A DNA stretch of 64,000 nucleotides from Meandrina meandrites (GCA_963693305.1 OY855905.1:31181937-31245936); one strand, 5' to 3'. Shown: positions 45,419 to 58,612, counted from the stretch's first letter. Translations and numbers: made by a program. Notes: generated by a model from the sequence alone, not told the origin.

Positions 45419-48400
45419 GACACATATAAAATAACACATTTTCTACATTCCCGCCTATAGTTATTACACAATAACAAGGCCCGTTCCAAACGTCGTGCTA
45501 CTCAGCAGTGTCGAACTCATGATCAAACGAATTTGATGAATTTGGCCTGGCAGTGCCATGACGATAGCACGGCATTGGTTTCAAAACGTCGAATTTAATG
45601 CAGTCGCGCCGAATTCAATTATATCAGAAACAACAAAACAAACCGCAGGCTTCAAAATAACTTTAATCGGCATAACAAGAGCACGCCGTTTAAAACCAGT
45701 TGCAAGTCACATTACTGCCGTGCGGCACGGCAAGCCTTCACCTTGCCGTGCTAAGTAGTCCTGCCGAACTTAATTCAGCCTGCCAAACTGAATGGTTTCA
45801 AACGCCGTACTACTTTTTCTTCAAATTAGTTCAGCACTGCAATAGTGCGACGTTTGATGTTGTTTCACGGGTTAAGTAAAATCATGCTATGATTGAGTTA
45901 CAGTATTTATTCGATTAAACGCCGCGGCGTTTATTAAATTTTTCGTGACTCGAGTGCGGCGTTTATTTTAAATCCAATTTATTTCTTGCAAACAATAGTA
46001 CGGTAACCGAACATTAAAATTTTAGTGCTTGTCTGAAGTATACTCAAAAAAACATTGTTATCAAACATTGTTATCAATGATAAGGCGGTGATTATTCAAG
46101 CTATTCCGTGCAACCTTTTTGGCACGCTGAGGCTAAACAAATAAATTAACATAACAAAAACATGCCTTAAAGTGTTACCGCAAGAAATGAGAACAATGCA
46201 TCCACCGCCCGGCTGTCATATAATGTCTATTTGCGAGCCAAGTGGCCGATCAGGGCTTATCCCGGTTTCCGTAGCATGAAGCGAGTGGGAGTATTTTTAC
46301 TCCCACCTAGATGGGATGCTAGTCCATCGCAGGTCGACCATTGCAGTTTTCAAAAACTCGCATACAATTTCATTGAAATCCGGAATTGCAGGAGCCATGC
46401 AGTAGCTAACCAGTGTCGCTACCACTTCATATTTCAGGCACGGTAGTACATATTCAAGAAAACATTAGACTGGACACAGTGCCGTTGGTAGTCTTTGAAA
46501 CTGAATACATCAATTATGCACGCTGCTTTTTTTATCGCAGCGTCACTGGACAGTACAGTTATATTTATTAGAACTCTATTTTGAACAATGTTTACTGCAA
46601 GCCTTTGTCCCCAGTGGAGGGTAAAAAATACATTACCGTAATTATGCCACGCAAAAAAGCGGGAAAATATAGTATCCAGCAACGATAAAACCAGTCGAAG
46701 ACACGACAACACTGACGACAATTTTGATCAATTTTACACACAGACGAAGAGAAGAAACTTTGCCTGAATTTTGAGTTCCGAATTATCGCTTTTCTCACTG
46801 CGACTTGTTTCACATAAAGGGTACCTAAGTGAATAGACCTTTTTCACGGTTTCTGACGCCATACTCTTGGGGGGCAAACACGGCAAAATGTACTCTAAAT
46901 GTATGGGAAAAGTAAGGAGTTCAAAGCCCAATAATTTCAAGAAAATTAACATTCTGCAACTTCTGTAAATTACTAGGTAAAGATACCTAGCAAAAGATTA
47001 AATCGATTAAATTCAAAGGACACAGCTATGCTCGGAAGCGAGAGAGCGCACTTTTACGTTTTCATAAATATCTTTCTAACCTTCTCCGCGTGATTAGACA
47101 AAGGTATGTAAAAATGAAATTCTTAATTGCGGCTTTCCCAGCGAGGCTTAATTCCTCGAATTTGACCCGAGGAAACACTTTTAACCGTATGAGAAATGTA
47201 TGAGAATGTACTCGGTGTCTTGAGTTGGTAAGCTTCATTCCTCCAATTTGACCCGAGGAAACACTTTTAACCGGTGTCTTGAGTTTATAAGTCAAAAATA
47301 TTTCGAAATTGGAATTTTCCGTTAACTATAAGACATTAGATTCCTCTCTTTTAGATTCCTCACTTTCTCATACATTAACTGTAAATTTTGTCGTGTTTGC
47401 CACCCAACTAAGGTGGGGTCAGAAACCGTGAAAAGGTTTATATAGCGAAATCCATTTCTCGACCCTTGCCGCCGAATGTCTGACCGTTGGTAGCGTTGCC
47501 TCGTAAATTGTTTCCAAAATTTCAAGTTAAAGCTGCAGAAAATATTACAATTCAACCAAGATGGAAATGTCTTTCATGGGCTTTATTGAAAGAAAGTCAA
47601 AGAAAATGTCGTCAAGGGCACAGCTGAAGGGTAGTACACAAATGGCACGAGATTTTGAAGCCAACCGACTTTATAGATTGAACTAAAAACTGAAATACAA
47701 GATTGTAAAGGAGGAAAAGCTTCACCACCATTATATTAGTTCAATTTGCTGAATTTTCAAAATTGAAGGAAGAAACTTACCTTTGGAGATGGGAGACGAG
47801 ATGTTAACGCTACAAGCTCAAGAAAGCAAACTTGGGTGCCTTGTTTACAGACTGTAACTGAATAATAAGAGACATTCTTGCTAAAAATAAGAAACCTTTG
47901 AAATCACGCTCTGTTTCCCTTGCACAAAAGCTCTTTGCTAGCAAGTCAAGGTGGTTGCATTTCAATCAAGATAGAGTCTTGAATCACGGTCAAAAGCAGA
48001 TTGTTTTCAATGCAACGGTTTTGGCATCTGACGCTAAACAAATAAATTAACTTTACAAAAAGATGCCTTAAGAAAACTGGAAATTATACAACTTTGATAG
48101 GGTTTCCACAAGTTTCCACAATTATTGCTGTAAGTACGTGACTGAGAAAAATGCATCCACTGCCAAATAATGTAGAGTTCTGCAAACACATTATTTTAAA
48201 CTGAAGGAATCATTTTTGTCTTGTTTGCACTCAACCCTTCAAACTTAGCATATTTACGGTTTGGCGCCCAAATATTACAAGCCCAAATGAACAACGTTTG
48301 AGACAAGAAAACTGCAATTGTGCAACTATACTTTGTTACTAAGTTGTTGTTTTTAAAGGACACAGCTATGCTGGCAAGCGAGAGGTCGCACTTTTGGTTT

Positions 48401-48621
48401 TTCATTAAAATGTTTCTAACCTTTTCCGCGCGATTAGACAAATGTATGTAAAAAAGGCATGAAATTCTAATTGCGTCTTTCCCAGCGAGGTTTCATTCCT
48501 CGAATTTTATCAGGAAACTCCCAGTGTCTTGAGTTTGTAAGTCAAAAGTATGTCGGAATTGGAATTTTTTGTTTACCATTAGACATTAGATTGCTCACTT
48601 TTCCAATACATTTACTGTAAA

Positions 48622-48831
48622 CTTAGTAACAAAGTATGGAGAAGCCAAAACCCCATCATAGTTGTATAATTTCCAGTTTTCTTAAGGCATCTTTTTGTAA
48701 AGTTAATTTATTTGTTTAGCGTCAGATGCCAAAACCGTTGCATTGAAAACAATCTGCTTTTGACCGGGATTCAAGACTCTATCTTGATATTACTAGTAAT
48801 TTGCAGTTCAAATAAACCTTGTTGTTGTTGT
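48622..48831 (+). mobile_element. Retroposed fragment of the local repeat unit
   Basis: From CTTAGTAACAAAGTATGGAG to about 48,786 the sequence is the reverse complement of part of the local unit (49,444-49,609). It is followed by a tail AGTTCAAATAAACCTTG(TTG)n. TGTAAA flanks both sides (48616-48621 and 48832-48837). Copy A at about 33,015 lacks it. An AATAAA-like signal, simple-repeat tail and direct repeats suggest LINE-aided retroposition of a transcript made from the minus strand of the unit. Confidence 0.75.
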
Positions 48832-50040
48832 TGTAAATTTTGTCGTATTTGCCACCCAACTAAGGTGGAGTCAGAAACTGTAAAAAGGTCAATTTAGCGA
48901 CTGAATACAGTTCTCGATCCTTGCCGCCGAATGTCTGACCGTTGGTAGCATTGCCTCGTAAATTGTTTCCAAAATTTTAGGCTAAAGCTGCAGAAAATCA
49001 CAATTCAACCAAGATGGAAATGTCGTTCATGCGCCTCATTGAAAGATTGAGGCGATAGTCAAATTAAAGAAAATGTCCTCGAGGGCAGCACATAAATGGC
49101 GCGAGATCATAAAGCCAACCGACTTTATAGATTTAACTAAAAGCTGAAATTAAAAGATTGAAATAAAGCGCAGGTAGGAAAGGCTTCACCAACATTACAT
49201 TAGTTCAATTTGCTAAATTTTTAAAATTGAAGAAAGAAACTTACCTTTGGAGATGTGAGAAGAGATGTTAACGCTACAAGTTCAAGCAAGCAAACTACTT
49301 AAAATGCTTGGCTGCCTTGTTTACAGACTGTGACTGAATAATAAGAGACATTCTTGCTAAAAATAAGAAACCTTTGAAATCACGCTCTGTTTCCCTTGCA
49401 CAAAAGCTCTTTGCTAGCAAGTCAAGGCGGTCGCATTTCAATCAAGATAGAGTCTTGAATCACGGTCAAAAGCAGATTGTTTTCAATGCAACGGTTTTGG
49501 CATCTGACGCTAAACAAATCAATTAACTTTACAAAAAGATGCCTTAAGAAAACTGAAAATTATACAACTATGATGGGGTTTTGGCTTCTCCATACTTTGT
49601 TACTAAGTTTTTCATTTTTAATTTTCTGCTGTACTTCACAAAACCCTTTTTGGCGTGCTGAGGCTAATCAAATAAATTAACTTTACTAAAAAGATGCCTT
49701 AAATACGTTTCCACAAGTATTGCTGCAAGTACTGAGAAAAATGCATCCACTGTCATATAATGTAGAGTTCTGCAAACACATTATTTTAAAAAGGAATCAT
49801 TTTCGTCTTGTTTACACTCAACCCTTCAAAAATTAGCATATAAACGGTTTGGCGCAAAAATATTACAAGCCCAAATGAACAACGTTTGAGACAAGAAAAC
49901 TGAAATTTTACAACTGTGTCGGGATTTTGGCTTTTCTATACTGACTTTGTTACTAAGATGTTCATTTTTTTCTGTTGCGTGTCACATAATATCGATTGGC
50001 AACGAGAAAACAACTGTGGATATTTATAATTTATGTTTAG

Positions 50041-52778
50041 ATTCTTAGGCAAAGAAGAATTCTGTTTTACACTGAAAACCAGGATGAGGACACTAGCTGG
50101 TGTTCATAGTACGATGGATATCTTTTTAACGATTCCTCTCAATCGAAAGTCAGAGCAATTTCACTGCTAGTTGTGATAACTAGTTTTCAAAAACTCTCAT
50201 ACAATTTCATTGAAATCCGGAATTACAAGAGCCATGCAGTAGCTAACCAGTGTAGGAGCCACTTCATATTTCATGCACATTAGTACATATTCAAGAAAAC
50301 ATTTCGCTTACCTTGGTCGTTAAGTCTAACTAGACTGGACACAGTGCCGTTGGCGGAACTTTTGAAACTGAATACGTCAATTGTGTACGCTGCTTTCTTT
50401 ATAGCAGCGTCACTCTTTGCATATTCATTAGAACTCTATTATGAACAATGTGTACTGCAAGCCTTTTCCCCGGCCAGTGGAGGGTAAAAAGTACATTACG
50501 GTAATTATGCCACGCAAAAAAGCGGGAAAAATATAGTATGCAGCAACGATAAAACCAGTCGAAGACGCGGCAACACTGACGACAATTTTGATCAATTTTA
50601 CACACAGACGAAGCGAAGAAACTTTGCCTGAATTTTGAGCTCCGAATTATCGCTTTTCTCACTGCGATTTGTTTCACATAAAGGCTACCTAAGTGAATAG
50701 ACCTTTTTCACGGTTTCTGACACCATCTTACTCTTGGGGGGCAAACACGGCAAAATTTACTCTAAATGTATGGGAAAAGTAAGGAGTTTAAAGCCCAATA
50801 ATTTCAAGAAAATTAACATTCTGCACCTACTGTGAATTACAAGGTAAAGATACCTAGCAAAAGATTAAATCGATTAAATTCAAAAGACACAGCTATGCTT
50901 GGAAGCCAGAGATCGCACTTTTACTTTTTCATAAAAATATTTCTAACCTCCGCGCAATGAGACAAATGTATGTAAAAATGAAATTCTTAATTGCGGCTTT
51001 TCCAGCGAGGCTTCATTCCTCGAATTTGACCCGAGGAAACACTTTTAACCGGTGTCTTGAGTTTGTAAGTCAAAAATATTTCGAAACTGAAATTTTCCGT
51101 TAACTATAAGACATTAGATTCCTCTCTTTTAGATTCCTCACTCTTCTCATACACTGATTAACTGTAAATTTCAGTTGTCGTGTTTGCCACCCAACTAAGG
51201 TGGGGTCAGAAACCGTGAAAAGGTTTATATAGCGAAATCCATTTCTCGACCCCTGCGGCCGAACGTCCGGCTGACCGTTGGTAGCGTTGCCTCGTAAATT
51301 GTTTCCAAAATTTTAAGTTAAAGCTGCAGAAAATATTACAATTCAGCCAAGATGGAAATGTCTTTCAGGGGCTTCATTGAAAGAAAGTCAAAGAAAATAT
51401 CGTCAAGGGCACAGCTGAAGGGCAGTACACAAATGGCACGAGATCATGAAGCCAACCCACTTTATAGATTTGAACTAAAAACTGAAATACAAGATTGTAA
51501 AGGAGGAAAAGCTTCACCACCATTATATTAGTTCAATTTGCTGAATTTTCAAAATTGAAGGAAGAAACTTACCTTTGGAGATGGGAGACGAGATGTTAAA
51601 GCTACAAGCTCAAGAAAGCAAACTAAATGCTTGGCTGCCTTGTTTACAGACTGTGACTGAATAATAAGAGACATTCTTGCTAAAAATATATAAGAAACCT
51701 TTGAAATCACGCTCTGTTTCCCTTGTAGAAAAGCTCTTTGCTAGCAAGTCAAGGCGGTCGCATTTCAATCAAGATAGAGTCTTGAATCACGGTCAAAAGC
51801 AGATTGTTTTCAATGCAACGGTTTTGGCATCTGACGCTAAACAAATAAATTAACTTTACAACAAGATGCCTTAAGAAAACTGGAAATTGTACAACTATGA
51901 CGGGATTTCCACAAGTTTCCACAATTATTGCTGTAAATACGTGACTGAGAAAAAAATGCATCCACTGCCAAATAATGTAGAGTTCTGCAAACACATTATT
52001 TTAAACTGAAGGAATCATTTTCGTCTTGTTTGCACTCAACCCTTCAAACTTAGCATATTTACGGTTTTCAAAGAAACCTTTGAAATCACGCTCTGTTTCC
52101 CTTGCACAAAGGCTCTTTGCTGGCAAGTCAAGGCGGTCGCATTTCAATCAAGATAGAGTCTTGAATCACGGACAAAAGCAGATTGTTTTCAATGCAACGG
52201 TTTTGGCATCTGACGCTAAACAAATCAATTAACTTTACAAAAAGATGCCTTAAGAAAACTGGAAGTTGTTGTTGTATGACGGGATTTTGGCTTCTCCATA
52301 CTTTGTTACTAACTTGTTCATTTTTAATTTTCTGCTGCACTTCACAAAATTGAAGGCGGTGATTATTCAGGCTATTCCGTGCAACCCTTTTTGGCACGCT
52401 GAGGCTAAACAAATGAATTAACTTTACAAAAAGATGCCTTAAATACGTTTCCACAAGTATTGCTGCAAGTACTGAGAAAAATGCATCCACTGTCATATAA
52501 TGTAGAGTTCTGCAAACATTGTTTTAAAAAGGAATCATTTTCGTCTTGTTTGCACTCAACCCTTCAAAATTAGCATATAAACGGTTTGGCGCAAAACTAT
52601 TACAAACCCAAATGAACAAGTCAACGTTTGAGACAAGAAAACTGAAATTGTACAACTCTGTCGGGATTTTGGCTTTTCTATACTTTGTTACCAAGTTGTT
52701 AATTTTTTTCTGCTGCACGTCACAAAATATCGATTGGCAATGAGAAGACAACTGTGGATATTTATAATTTATTTTTAG
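50041..52778. repeat. Tandem 2.7-kb unit C
   Basis: The unit starts ATTCTTAGGCAAAGAAGAAT and the same word recurs 2,738 bases later. It contains the recurrent inverted-repeat element, a segment found in copies A and B, and the CTTACCTTTGGAGATGGGAG word. No convincing gene is seen on either strand. Confidence 0.85.
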
Positions 52779-55464
52779 ATTCTTAGGCAAAGAAGAATTC
52801 TGTTTTACACCGAAAACCAGGATGAGGACACTAGCTGGTCTTCATAGTACGAGGAATATCTTTTTAACGATTCCTCTCAATCGAAAGTCAGAGCAATTTC
52901 ACTGCTAGTTGCGATAACTAGTTTTCAAAAACTCTCATACAATTTCATTGAAATCCGGAATTACAAGAGCCATGCAGTAGCTAACCAGTGTAGGAGCCAC
53001 TTCATATTTCATGCACATTAGTACATATTCAAGAAAACATTTCGCTTACCTTGGTCGTTAAGTCTAACTGGACTGGACACAGTGCCGTTGGCGGAACTTT
53101 TGAAACTGAATACGTCAATTGTGTACGCTGCTTTCTTTATAGCAGCGTCACTCTTTGCATATTCATTAGAACTCTATTATGAACAATGTGTACTGCAAGC
53201 CTTTTCCCCGGCCAGTGGAGGGTAAAAAGTACATTACGGTAATTATGCCACGCACAAAAGCGGGAAAAATATATTATGCAGCAACGATAAAACCAGTCGA
53301 AGACGCGGCAACACTGACGACAATTTTGATCAAGTTTACACACTGACAGACGAAGCGAAGAAACTTTGCCTGAATTTTGAGCTCCGAATTATCGCTTTTC
53401 TCACTGCGATTTGTTTCACATAAAGGCTACCTAAGTGAATAGACCCTTTTCACGGTTTCTGACGCCATCTTACTCTTGGGGGGCAAACACGGCAAAATTT
53501 ACTCTAAACGTATGGGAAAAGTAAGGAGTTTAAAGCCCAATAATTTCAAGAAAATTAACATTCTGCAACTACTGTGAATTACAAGGTAAAGATACCTAGC
53601 AAAAGATTAAATCGATTAAATTCAAAGGACACAGCTATGCTGGGAAGCGAGAGATCGCACTTTTACTTTTTCATAAAAATATTTCTAACCTCCGCGCGAT
53701 TAGACAAATGTATGTAAAAATGAAATTCTTAATTGCGGCTTTTCCAGCGAGGCTTCATTCCTCGAATTTGACCCGAGGAAACACTTTTAACCGGTGTCTT
53801 GAGTTTGTAAGTCCAAAATATTTCGAAATCCTCACTCTCATACATTAACTGTAAATTTTGTCGTGTTTGCCACCCAACTAAGGTGGGGTCAGAAACCGTG
53901 AAAAGGTTTATATAGCGAAATCCATTTCTCGACCCCTGCGGCCGAACGTCCGGCTGACCGTTGGTAGCGTTGCCTCGTAAATTGTTTCCAAAATTTCAAG
54001 TTAAAGCTGCAGAAAATATTACAATTCAGCCCAGATGGAAATGTCTTTCATGGGCTTCATTGAAAGAAAGTCAAAGAAAATATCGTCAAGGGCACAGCTG
54101 AAGGGCAGTACACAAATGGCGCGAGATCATGAAGCCAACCGACTTTATAGATTGAACTAAAAACTGAAATACAAGATTGTAAAGGAGGAAAAGCTTCACC
54201 ACCATTATATTAGTTCAATTTGCTGAATTTTCAAAATTGAAGGAAGAAACTTACCTTTGGAGATGGGAGACGAGATGTTAAAGCTACAAGCTCAAGAAAG
54301 CAAACTAAATGCTTGGCTGCCTTGTTTACAGACTGTGACTGAATAATAAGAGACATTCTTGCTAAAAATAAGAAACCTTTGAAATCACGCTCTGTTTCCC
54401 TTGCACAAAAGCTCTTTGCTAGCAAGTCAAGGCGGTCGCATTTCAATCAAGATAGAGTCTTGAATCACGGTCAAAAGCAGATTGTTTTCAATGCAACGGT
54501 TTTGGCATCTGACGCTAAACAAATAAATTAACTTTACAACAAGATGCCTTAAGAAAACTGGAAATTATACAACTTTGATAGGGTTTCCACAAGTTTCCAC
54601 AATTATTGCTGTAAGTACGTGACTGAGAAAAATGCATCCACTGCCAAATAATGTAGAGTTCTGCAAACATTGTTTTAAAAAGGAATCATTTTCGTCTTGT
54701 TTGCACTCAACCCTTCAAAATTAGCATATTTACGGTTTTCAAAGAAACCTTTGAAATCACGCTCTGTTTCCCTTGCACAAAAGCTCTTTGCTAGCAAGTC
54801 AAGGTGGTCGCATTTCAATCAAGATAGAGTCTTGAATCACGGACAAAAGTAGATTGTTTTCAATGCAACGGTTTTGGCATCTGACGCTAAACAAATAAAT
54901 TAACTTTACAAAAAGATGCCTTAAGAAAACTGGAAGTTGTTGTTGTATGACGGGATTTTGGCTTCTCCATACTTTGTTACTAACTTGTTCATTTTTAATT
55001 TTCTGCTGCACTTCACAAAATTGAAGGCGGTGATTATTCAGGCTATTCCGTGCAACCCTTTTTGGCACGCTGAGGCTAAACAAATGAATTAATTTTACAA
55101 AATGATGCCTTAAATACGTTTCCACAAGTATTGCTGCAAGTACTGAGAAAAATGCATCCACTGTCATATAATGTAGAGTTCTGCAAACACATTATTTTAA
55201 AAAGGAATCATTTTCGTCTTGTTTGCACTCGAACCTTCAAAAATTAGCATATAAACAGCTTGGCGCCAAAATAATACATACCCAAATGAACAACGTTAGT
55301 TTCAGTCACGAAAATGAAACTGCACAGCTACGACAAGATTTTGGCTTTTCCATACTTTGTTACTGATTTGTTCATTTTTTTCTGCTGCACGTCATAAAAT
55401 ATAGATAAAATAAAATATCGACTGAAAGAGAAAACAACTGTGGATATTTATAATTTATGTTTAG
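52779..55464. repeat. Tandem 2.7-kb unit D
   Basis: Second full unit (2,686 bases), closely matching unit C throughout. It differs mainly by small indels, for example about 45 bases missing near 53,828. No gene is seen; a 122-codon minus-strand frame (54,799-55,167) matches one in unit C (52,128-52,496) but is made of repeated segments. Confidence 0.85.
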
Positions 55465-57420
55465 ATTCTTAGGCAAAGTTAAATTGCGTTTTACACCGAA
55501 AACGAGGATGAGGGCACTAGTTGGTGTTCATAGTACCATGGATATCGTTTTAAGGATTCCTCTCGACCGAAACTCAGAGCAATTCTACTGCTAGTCGCGA
55601 TAACTAGTTTTCAAAGCGCCAATTTCATTGAAATGCGGAATTGCAGGAGCCATGCAGTAGCAACTTCAAATTTCATTTCTTCATTTCATTTTGGAACCAC
55701 TTCACATTTCAGGCAAGGTAATAAATATTCAAGAAAACGTTTCGCTTACCTTGGTCGTAAAGTCTAACTAGACTGAACACAGTGCCGTTGGTAGAACTTT
55801 TGAAACTGAATACGTCAATTGTGTACAGGGCTGCAAATAATTTTTGGATAGTGGCCGGTCATGTTGACCAGCCAAACCAATTTTAGCTCGGTCACCTCTC
55901 GTTTTTGACCGGTCAAAATATTGAAAATATTTCTTTTGAAGAAATAGCCTATTAAGCCAAAAATATGCTATGAAAATTCGTCACATAAAAGTTTTAATCG
56001 ATAAAAGCATCACTAAATATGTTCGCTATTTGCAATTCGGTTTTTTTCCACAAGCAATGGCCTCAGACTACGTTCTACTCGCCATGATTTTTTTTCACCT
56101 CTGCATGCGCGTCATCATTTTAAAAGCTTGCAAAAACAACGAGACTTTGTAGAAAATCTGAAATATCTTAAAACCTCTGGTAGAAGGTAGGTTTTCATTC
56201 TGTTCAACTGAAACTGTCAATAATTCAATAGCACTGTAGTATTTATCTTGGTGTAGAAAAACGGTAATTTGAGATTTACAAATCGTAGTGGCGTGAAGAG
56301 ACGAGCCTGACTGCAGAATTCCTTCCACAAAATGAACACTGGCAACCTTTTACTTTCATTGTTAATGAAAATACTCCTTTGTATTTTCTAAAGCACCACT
56401 GGTGAAAGTAATTTTCTAAACCGATAAACACAACTCAAAACAAAGCGGTAAAGTGAGACTGTGAGCAACAAAAAAAGCAAAATCTCTCCGCAAGATGCGT
56501 ATCAGATAACACCACCAGCATGTCAAATCTGTTCATGCTCAAAAGCCAAAAATTTCGAACTAAAGATTGAAAAATGAAAGAAACTTGAAATAAACTTTGT
56601 TTCAAATTAAATTTCAATTAAGATGAAGCCAAGAAATGTCTTCAAAAGCGTCAAAATATCGATAATTTCAAAGCAGTGAAATTCTGCACGCAAGCCAATT
56701 ATTCACATCATTGTTCATGTTGAAGCGAAAGTTTTAATTTTAGCGGATGCCTTTTGCGGTAAATGGATTTACCGATCCTTCGAAAATTCCAGCTAAACTC
56801 GAAGCAAAAATGTATATAACCATTTTCAACAGATATTTAATAAACCAATTTCAAGTGCTAGCTTTTTTTTCCCGGCCCGCCCAATAACTGAAACTGTAAC
56901 TGCGTGTAAATACTAGACGATGATTGATGCGATATTCATTGTTGTCCGTTTAGCGGACTTTACCCATAAAACTTCACAAAGCCGCAGAACGTGACCGTCT
57001 CATCTGCAATCTCCGTTTTTGTGACTGCAAGATGCTAAGATATTTTATGATTTAACTGTTTATAATTTACAAAAATAATGCAAATAAATTAATTTTTCTA
57101 GTTATTTTTGTACGTGACCGGTCAAAATGACCGCCAAACCGAAATTTTGTCGGGACAAATAGTCATCTTGGCCGGACATTGTCCGTTGACCGGCCGTTAT
57201 TTGCAGCCCTGGTGTACGCTGCCTTATATGTAGCGTCACTCTTTGCATATTCTTTAGAACTCTGTAATGAACAATGTGTACTGAAAAGGCTGGATTAATT
57301 ACGGCAACGCAAATGCCTGGTGAACAAAATAGATCTTGTAAACAAAGCGAGACAATGAAAGGACTCTGCAAAAACCAATAACAAAAAACAAGAATGTTAT
57401 TCTCGTTTCCAGTCGTCATC
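55465..57420. repeat. Partial, diverged unit E split by a transposon
   Basis: The start ATTCTTAGGCAAAG and the following 360 bases align with units C and D at lower identity, then continue after the insertion (57,212-57,300, TGTACGCTGC...GCGTCACTCTTTGC). Homology then fades. A further weak echo (GAGCAATGTAGTATTGAAAA) is at about 58,020-58,110. Confidence 0.7.
55826..57211. mobile_element. 1.39-kb hAT-like element with GTGTA target duplication
   Basis: Ends are CAGGGCTGCAAATAA and TTATTTGCAGCCCTG. GTGTA flanks both sides (55821-55825 and 57212-57216); unit D reads CAATTGTGTACGCTGC at about 53,120 as the empty site. Subterminal GGCCGGTCA/TGACCGG words recur at both ends. No transposase is seen; the interior is related to the backbone of the composite block at 37,738-41,250. 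Confidence 0.88.
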
Positions 57421-58226
57421 GAGTTGCTGCATGGTGTTATTTGTAAGTCTCATCGAGAAAGCGCCGCACTATACCGGTTGTTTCAAGGCAGCGAGGGAGA
57501 CAGTTAATTTTGTTTCCCGAGAAGCTCAAGGGAAGCAAAATTAACTGCTTTCCAGCGGCCATATTAGTTAACTAAAACAAAAGACGACTTTTGCATAAAA
57601 ATAGAGTTTAATTCCCGACGGAATGGCTTGGTACATCAATTCCACGATATTGCCGCTGTTTCTTTGGTTTGGAAGGCTTCATAACATCTGGCGTCATAGA
57701 TTTTGCAATGTTGCCAGCTCAGAGATTTTTGGCGGAAAACAGTTTTATTGTTCGATGTCGTGTGACCTCAAAGTAGCCAATGAAAGCGCGCTCTGTTGCA
57801 GAAATAATTCCAGCTATATAAGTATATTCTGTTATTAGTATTAGGAGGCCATGGTGAATATATTAACTTGACAATAAGCCGCCCGAAACAAGTCGATCGA
57901 GTTTATCAACGCCGAATTTTAGGGTTTATTCTAAATAATTATTTACCGCTCATTATTTCTTAGAAGTATGAACATGATTAAGTTGCCTTGTTTACGTTAA
58001 GATATTCTATAGAGCTGTAATGAGCAATGTAGTATTGAAAAGGCTGATCATTAAGGCAATGAATTTTTGCAAGCGAATAAAGGGGATCTTGCAAACAAAG
58101 ACAAACAAAGGAACAAGACATCAACTACTCTGTATGATGTTAAACAACAAAAATACGGAATTTTAGCCCAATAAGTAGGATGTACGTACGAGATTGTTAT
58201 CTACTGTTCTGATAACATTCTTACTC
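57421..58226. other. No gene seen; small hairpin
   Basis: The stretch contains an inverted pair CAGTTAATTTTGTTTCCC / GGGAAGCAAAATTAACTG (about 57,501-57,549). No frame with coding character was found on either strand. Confidence 0.5.
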
Positions 58227-58230
58227 TTAA

Positions 58231-58612
58231 AGGGGCTTTGTCAAGGATTTTAACAGACTTTTGAACAGCCAAAATTTAGATTTGTGTCGAAGGAAACCAA
58301 AAAATAATAGTCCATTTTTCTTGACAATTGCTATATTATAGCACTGAAACTGTTAACAAGTGTCCTTGGCTGCAGATGGCTTCGATGGAAATGGATTACA
58401 ACTTGAAAGGTTTAGCTAAACTTTTCAAGTTGTTTCCGTGCGCCTACCAAAAAATCGACATTTATAGCCGTAGTTAGATTTCTATCCACATATTAAGGTT
58501 ATATCTTCCATAAGATGTTCAAAGGTAATGATTTTCATGGGTTAAGTTGTCTACTACTAATTTCAGAACAGTTTACACCAAAAATCTGCGAAATCCCCGT
58601 GACAGAGCTCCT
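58231..58612. mobile_element. 382-bp MITE with TTAA target duplication
   Basis: It begins AGGGGCTTTGTCAAGG and ends GTGACAGAGCTCCT, imperfect inverted repeats, with TTAA on each side (58227-58230 and 58613-58616). This suits piggyBac/Kolobok-type insertion. A diverged relative is at 34,125-34,404. Confidence 0.8.

Larger units (their letters stand above)
34863..49404. repeat. Segmental duplication copy B (14.5 kb, contains LU-3)
   Basis: It matches copy A in order and orientation. Its extra length comes from insertions absent in A: a 3.5-kb composite block (37,738-41,250), a TA-flanked MITE (42,238-42,610), an inverted-repeat element (42,881-43,519) and a 210-bp retroposed fragment (48,622-48,831). 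Apart from LU-3 I see only repeats and a decayed transposon gene. Confidence 0.88.

Noticed and set aside
52128..55167. 122-codon minus-strand frames in units C and D as protein genes
   Set aside because: They consist of repeated non-coding segments (the LRHLFVKLI phrase twice within one frame) and are broken in other units.
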